From NCBI RefSeq assembly GCF_036014015.1, contig NZ_CP107905.1, positions 4,340,001 through 4,404,000 of the forward strand: a DNA stretch of 64,000 nt, given 5' to 3'. The translations under genes were made by a program, and so were the position numbers. Shown in pieces: positions 60,552 to 64,000 of the stretch (position 1 is the first letter of the stretch; the number at the start of each line of letters is the position of its first letter). Below the pieces are notes generated by a model. It was not told the origin of the DNA and made no database searches. It worked only from the letters and a program-made list of their open reading frames with translations. Source of the stretch: Streptomyces sp. NBC_00457 (GTDB lineage: Bacteria > Actinomycetota > Actinomycetes > Streptomycetales > Streptomycetaceae).

Positions 60552-61449
60552 CGGCCAGGAGTCGTACGACGATCAGCACGGCGGCCGGCGTCGCGGCGAG
60601 GCCTCGCGGCTGCCGGAGGAGCTGAGGGCGCTGGGCCGGTCGCTGGACCGGCCCGGGGACGACGGTTCCGGGGCCGCCGGTTCCGAGACGATGGTCGAGC
60701 GGGTGCTGCAGCAGATACTCGCCGAGCAGGTGCCGGTGCCGGTGGCCGAGCCACCGGGCACCGGTGAGCGGCTGCGGGCGGTCCGGCGGTGGACGCGGCT
60801 GCGATGGCGTTCCCTGACCGCGGCACTGTGCGGTCTGCTGACGGTGCTGGTGCTCACGCCTCCGGTGCGGGCCACGGTCTTCGACTGGTTCGGCTTCGGC
60901 GGGGTCGAGGTGCGGTACGACCCGTCGGCGGAGCCTTCTCCGGGCGCCGAGGTGCCCGGCTGCGGGAGGCCGGTGTCGCCGGCGCAGGCGGAGCGGCGGG
61001 CCGGGTTCGCGCCGCTGGTGCCGGAGGCGTTCGGCACGCCGGACGCGGTGTCGGTGACGGCCGAGCCGCAGGGGCGGTTCCTGGTGACGTTGTGCCGTCA
61101 GGAGGACGGGCGCACGATCCGGCTGGACGAGTACCCGGCCCGCCTGGACGTCTCCTTCGCCAAGACCGTGCGCGCACAGCCGGAGTGGCTGCAGCTGGGC
61201 GGGGGCGGCACGTCGGGCTCGGACATGGCCCTGTGGTTCCCCCGGCCACACCTGCTCAGCTTCTGGCTGGTCGACGAGAACGGGGACCGCTACACCCGCA
61301 AGGAACGGACAGCGGGTCCGACGCTGCTGTGGATGCACCGGACGGACGGCGAGGACGTGACGCTGCGGCTGGAGGGGGTGGCGTCGAGGGAGCGGGCGGT
61401 GGAGATCGCTAAGTCGCTCGAGAAATCCTCGGAATCCGGATCCGAATAG
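60544..61449 (+). CDS. membrane-anchored anti-sigma-like partner of the ECF factor
   Basis: The 301-residue protein starts at ATG 60544, eight nt after GAAGGGGG. A cytoplasmic part (LPEELRALGRSLDRPGDDGS, MVERVLQQILAEQVPVPVAE) precedes one membrane helix (LTAALCGLLTVLVLTPPV) and an extracytoplasmic DUF4367-like domain (GFAPLVPEAFGTPDAVSVTA, LLSFWLVDENGDRYTRKER, RLEGVASRERAVEIAKSL). Overlap with the sigma gene and topology point to an anti-sigma factor. The cytoplasmic part has no zinc-type HxxxCxxC motif. Confidence 0.75.
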   Translation: MSDGQESYDDQHGGRRRGEASRLPEELRALGRSLDRPGDDGSGAAGSETMVERVLQQILAEQVPVPVAEPPGTGERLRAVRRWTRLRWRSLTAALCGLLTVLVLTPPVRATVFDWFGFGGVEVRYDPSAEPSPGAEVPGCGRPVSPAQAERRAGFAPLVPEAFGTPDAVSVTAEPQGRFLVTLCRQEDGRTIRLDEYPARLDVSFAKTVRAQPEWLQLGGGGTSGSDMALWFPRPHLLSFWLVDENGDRYTRKERTAGPTLLWMHRTDGEDVTLRLEGVASRERAVEIAKSLEKSSESGSE

Positions 61450-61461
61450 TGCGGGAAAGGT

Positions 61462-61488
61462 GGGAACCCCGGCGGGTCGGGCGGTGTA
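61462..61488 (+). promoter_or_regulatory. ECF-type promoter of the secreted-protein gene
   Basis: GGGAACC (61462-61468) and GGTGTA (61483-61488), 14 nt apart, reproduce the boxes in front of the sigma gene at 59949, including flanking AGGT and GGGCGG sequence. It would start transcription near 61495. Confidence 0.7.
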
Positions 61489-61542
61489 CCAGAAGTGACA
61501 CGCGGCCCACGGACGGGCCGCACCGGACCGGTGGGGGACCTC

Positions 61543-62232
61543 ATGGTGAGAATGCGTCAACTGATCGCTAGCGCAGGGACATTGGCCGCGATGCTGACCC
61601 TGGCCGTCCTGGGCGCGCCTCCCGCGTCCGCCGGCGGGCCGACGAGCGTGCTGCTGGCCTCGCCGACTACCCAGGAGGCCACAGGACTCTACTCCTCGGC
61701 CTCGGAGTACGCCCAGTTGCAGACATTGCTCGATCAGACGGACCGGGCTCCCGACACGGACAAGCGGGCCCGCGAGCGTGCCGCCGCCTCGGGCGAGTAC
61801 GTCAACATCACGTGGATGATCCACGATGCGACGCCCTGGCGGCAGGACTCCGTGATCGTGAGCTACGCCGAGGACATATGGATCAACACGGCCATGGGCA
61901 CACCGCCCAAGGGAAACGACCAGTGGAAGAAGGCTCAGCAGCCGGCTCAACTGCACACCCTGCTCGCAAAGCTCGGCGTGATCGACAAGGTCTCGAACCC
62001 GGGAGCCGCCGGTGCTGCGGACGAAGGCGGTACGGCGGACAACGCTGCCACCACGACTCGGGCAGCCGCCACGGCCGCCTCCAGTGACACCGACTGGTGG
62101 TGGGCGCTGCCGGGGCTGGCCGTCGGGTTCGGTGCCGGTGTCGGCGGCACGCTGCTGATACGCCGCGCGGCGGCCGGGCACGAGGCCGGGCCGCCGCGGG
62201 AGGAGCCACGACATGAGCTGATCGATCTTTGA
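61543..62232 (+). CDS. secreted/anchored protein of unknown function, probable ECF target
   Basis: The 229-residue protein has a signal peptide (LIASAGTLAAMLTLAVLGA, cleavage near PASAGG), an extracytoplasmic domain (TGLYSSASEYAQLQTLLDQT, YVNITWMIHDATPWRQDSVI, VSYAEDIWINTAMG), an Ala/Thr linker and a C-terminal membrane helix (WWWALPGLAVGFGAGVGGTL) with a short basic tail. ATG 61543 has GGGGGA upstream; GTG 61495 would be leaderless. No family is recognised. Its promoter copies that of the ECF sigma gene, so it is likely part of the same envelope-stress regulon. Confidence 0.7.
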   Translation: MVRMRQLIASAGTLAAMLTLAVLGAPPASAGGPTSVLLASPTTQEATGLYSSASEYAQLQTLLDQTDRAPDTDKRARERAAASGEYVNITWMIHDATPWRQDSVIVSYAEDIWINTAMGTPPKGNDQWKKAQQPAQLHTLLAKLGVIDKVSNPGAAGAADEGGTADNAATTTRAAATAASSDTDWWWALPGLAVGFGAGVGGTLLIRRAAAGHEAGPPREEPRHELIDL

Positions 62233-62249
62233 GCATCGATCCTTGAGCT

Positions 62250-63701
62250 TCAGCCCAGGTCGATCTCCGGGTACAGCGGGAAGCCGGCGACCAGGTCGGT
62301 CGCGCGGTGGGAGATCTCGTCGGCGACCTTGGGGTCGAGGATGTGGGCGGCCTTGGAGGGCGCCCCCGACTTGGTGGTGCCGGGTTCCGTGGTGGTGAGG
62401 ACGCGGTCGATGAGGGCGGCGACCTCGTCCATCTCGGCGGTGCCCAGGCCGCGGGTGGTCAGGGCGGGGGTGCCGATGCGGATACCGGAGGTGTACCAGG
62501 CGCCGTTGGGGTCGGCCGGGATGGAGTTGCGGTTGGTGACGATGCCGGATTCGAGCAGGGCGGCCTCGGCCTGGCGGCCGGTGAGGCCGTAGGAGGAGGC
62601 GACGTCGATCAGGTTGAGGTGGTTGTCGGTGCCGCCGGTCACCAGGGTCGCGCCCCGGCGCATCAGGCCGTCGGCGAGGGCGCGGGAGTTGTCGACGATG
62701 CGCTGGGCGTAGTCCTGGAAGGAGGGCTGACGGGCCTCGGCGAGGGCGACGGCCTTGGCGGCCATGACATGCGGGAGCGGGCCGCCGAGGACCATCGGGC
62801 AGCCGCGGTCGACCTGGTCCTTGAGGGAGTCGTCGCACAGGACCATGCCGCCGCGGGGGCCGCGGAGGGACTTATGGGTCGTGGTGGTGACGATCTGGGC
62901 GTGCGGGACGGGGTCGAAGTCGCCGGTGAGGACCTTGCCGGCCACGAGGCCCGCGAAGTGCGCCATGTCCACCATCAGGGTCGCCCCGACCTCGTCGGCG
63001 ATCTCCCGCATGATCCGGAAGTTCACGAGACGGGGGTAGGCGGAGTAGCCGGCGACGATGATCAGCGGCTTGAAATCGCGGGCGGAGGCGCGCAGGGCCT
63101 CGTAGTCCACCAGTCCGGTCTGCGGGTCGGTGCCGTAGGAGCGCTGGTCGAACATCTTGCCGGAGATGTTCGGGCGGAAGCCGTGGGTGAGGTGGCCGCC
63201 GGCGTCCAGGGACATGCCGAGCATGCGCTGGTTGCCGAAGGCCTGGCGGAGCTCGGCCCAGTCGGCCTCGGAGAGGTCGTTGACCTGGCGGACGCCGGCC
63301 TTCTCCAGGGCGGGGGCCTCGACGCGGGCGGCGAGGACGGACCAGAAGGCGACGAGGTTGGCGTCGATGCCGGAGTGCGGCTGGACGTAGGCGTGGCGGG
63401 CGCCGAAGAGTTCGCGGGCGTGCTCGGCGGCGAGGGACTCGACGGTGTCGACGTTGCGGCAGCCGGCGTAGAAGCGGCGGCCGATGGTGCCCTCGGCGTA
63501 CTTGTCGCTGAACCAGTTGCCCATGGCGAGCAGGGTGGCCGGGGAGGCGTAGTTCTCGGAGGCGATCAGCTTGAGCATCTCGCGCTGATCGTGGACCTCC
63601 TGTCCGATGGCGTCGGCGACGCGCGGCTCGACGGCGCGGATCACGTCGAGGGCGGCGCGGAAGGCGGTGGACTCGGTGGAGAGGGGCTGCTGGTCTGACA
63701 T
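62250..63701 (-). CDS. glyA: serine hydroxymethyltransferase
   Basis: The 483-residue protein interconverts serine and glycine with tetrahydrofolate. It has [55 protein letters not shown] and the PLP lysine in [15 protein letters not shown]. Compared with the shorter E. coli enzyme (417 residues) it has inserts around [20 protein letters not shown], common in a Streptomyces group. ATG 63701 has GGAGG at 8 nt. The 5' leader carries a ZTP riboswitch, which links expression to folate shortage. Confidence 0.95.
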   Translation of the reverse strand: MSDQQPLSTESTAFRAALDVIRAVEPRVADAIGQEVHDQREMLKLIASENYASPATLLAMGNWFSDKYAEGTIGRRFYAGCRNVDTVESLAAEHARELFGARHAYVQPHSGIDANLVAFWSVLAARVEAPALEKAGVRQVNDLSEADWAELRQAFGNQRMLGMSLDAGGHLTHGFRPNISGKMFDQRSYGTDPQTGLVDYEALRASARDFKPLIIVAGYSAYPRLVNFRIMREIADEVGATLMVDMAHFAGLVAGKVLTGDFDPVPHAQIVTTTTHKSLRGPRGGMVLCDDSLKDQVDRGCPMVLGGPLPHVMAAKAVALAEARQPSFQDYAQRIVDNSRALADGLMRRGATLVTGGTDNHLNLIDVASSYGLTGRQAEAALLESGIVTNRNSIPADPNGAWYTSGIRIGTPALTTRGLGTAEMDEVAALIDRVLTTTEPGTTKSGAPSKAAHILDPKVADEISHRATDLVAGFPLYPEIDLG

Positions 63702-63749
63702 GTGGTCGGCCTCCGGGCGGCGTGGCTTGAAGCGGTCACGGTTCACGGT

Positions 63750-63860
63750 TCGGCCCAGGCGCACGGCACTCGCTCGCCAGGCCCGAGGTGCAGCCCGTCG
63801 AGGGCCGCTCCCCGATGGTCGGTCCCATCCCAGCGCGCCAGTCACGGCCCGCGATCAGCC
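63750..63860 (-). ncRNA. ZTP (pfl) riboswitch in the glyA leader
   Basis: Reading the reverse strand from about 63860: GGGCCGTGACTGGCGCG, then GGGATGGGACCGACCATC, GGGGAGCG and, after a variable stem, GCGCCTGGGCC at 63752-63761. These are the conserved core elements of the pfl/ZTP riboswitch (GGGYCGUGACUGGCG and CGCCUGGGC) in the right order, about 50 nt before glyA, one of its commonest targets. It senses ZTP/ZMP, which rises when 10-formyl-tetrahydrofolate runs low. Exact stem ends are estimates. Confidence 0.85.
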
Positions 63861-63946
63861 TACCGGGCGCATGAGTCGGCTTGGCTCCCGCGTCCGGCAT
63901 CCGAGCGACGATAGGAAGGGGATCCGCCTCATGTTCGGGAGTTGCC

Positions 63947-64000
63947 GTGACTGCTACGGAAAGCCTCATCGAAGCCGCCGGCGCCCACAGCGCGCACAAC
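63947..64000 (+). CDS. probable ornithine aminotransferase, first codons only
   Basis: From GTG 63947, with GGGAG six nt upstream, the strand reads VTATESLIEAAGAHSAHN before the window ends. The AHSAHN motif near the N-terminus is typical of ornithine--oxo-acid transaminase (RocD) proteins. The identification rests on 18 residues and is tentative. The gene is divergent from glyA. Confidence 0.5.
   Translation, partial: MTATESLIEAAGAHSAHN

Noticed and set aside
62307..63698. 463-codon plus-strand frame opposite glyA
   Set aside because: Repetitive Gly/Val/Asp composition and no ribosome-binding site; it is the antisense shadow of serine hydroxymethyltransferase.

Overview
The window is chromosomal DNA from a high-GC actinobacterium, almost certainly a Streptomyces. 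The grounds are very strong GC bias at third codon positions, frequent GTG and TTG starts, many SigE-type and ECF sigma factors, the HTH-DUF5753/DUF397/ATP-binding triad, an SCO4848-type membrane protein, and a gene order (ECF modules, sdhCDAB, two-component system, carboxypeptidase, YihY, trpS, glyA) like the S. coelicolor SCO48xx region. The species cannot be named from sequence alone.

Region by region. 1-7.3 kb is insertion-sequence territory: a methyltransferase cut by the window edge, IS relics, an IS110-family element whose long 5' non-coding arm is a candidate bridge-RNA locus, a SigE-family sigma/partner pair, and an IS701-like transposase that ends in the remains of another gene. 7.3-8.0 kb is a Phd/PIN toxin-antitoxin pair. 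8.1-14.3 kb is a surface-glycan cluster: a GT8 + repeat + pyruvyltransferase fusion, a GT29 sialyltransferase-like enzyme, an acyltransferase-3 and a SAM methyltransferase. 14.4-16.7 kb is a TetR repressor facing a flavin monooxygenase across twin perfect operators. The monooxygenase appears to carry an in-frame insertion of a dispersed genomic repeat. 16.6-30.9 kb holds an acyl-CoA mutase large subunit, an L,D-transpeptidase lipoprotein, two related ECF sigma/membrane-partner modules, an FG-GAP amidase, several small hypotheticals, a GH20 hexosaminidase and an OHCU decarboxylase-like gene. 31.1-34.6 kb is sdhCDAB. 34.6-38.9 kb is an accessory island (AbiEii-like nucleotidyltransferase pair, frameshifted ATP-binding gene, HTH/DUF397 pair, truncated FG-GAP gene) bounded on its far side by a decayed second copy of the sdhB 3' end and its terminator. 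39-50 kb holds membrane proteins, a VOC protein, a TetR-controlled DCC oxidoreductase operon with twin operators, a Uma2 nuclease-like gene, an MMPL transporter with an unusual C-terminal domain, and a two-component system. 50-58.7 kb is envelope metabolism: metallophosphoesterase, D,D-carboxypeptidase, YihY, GtrA, decaprenyl-phosphate phosphoribosyltransferase, PAP2, dprE1 and dprE2. 58.8-64 kb has trpS, an ECF sigma factor with its partner and a secreted protein sharing the same promoter motif, then glyA behind a ZTP (pfl) riboswitch, facing the start of a probable ornithine aminotransferase.

How the genes work together. The phosphoribosyltransferase, PAP2, GtrA, DprE1 and DprE2 genes make up a near-complete route to decaprenyl-phospho-arabinose, split over two divergent transcription units. 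The ECF gene at 59.9 kb and the secreted protein at 61.5 kb form a small self-contained regulon. The glycan cluster has no sugar-nucleotide synthesis genes, so it must draw donors from elsewhere. No tRNA, rRNA or CRISPR array was seen.
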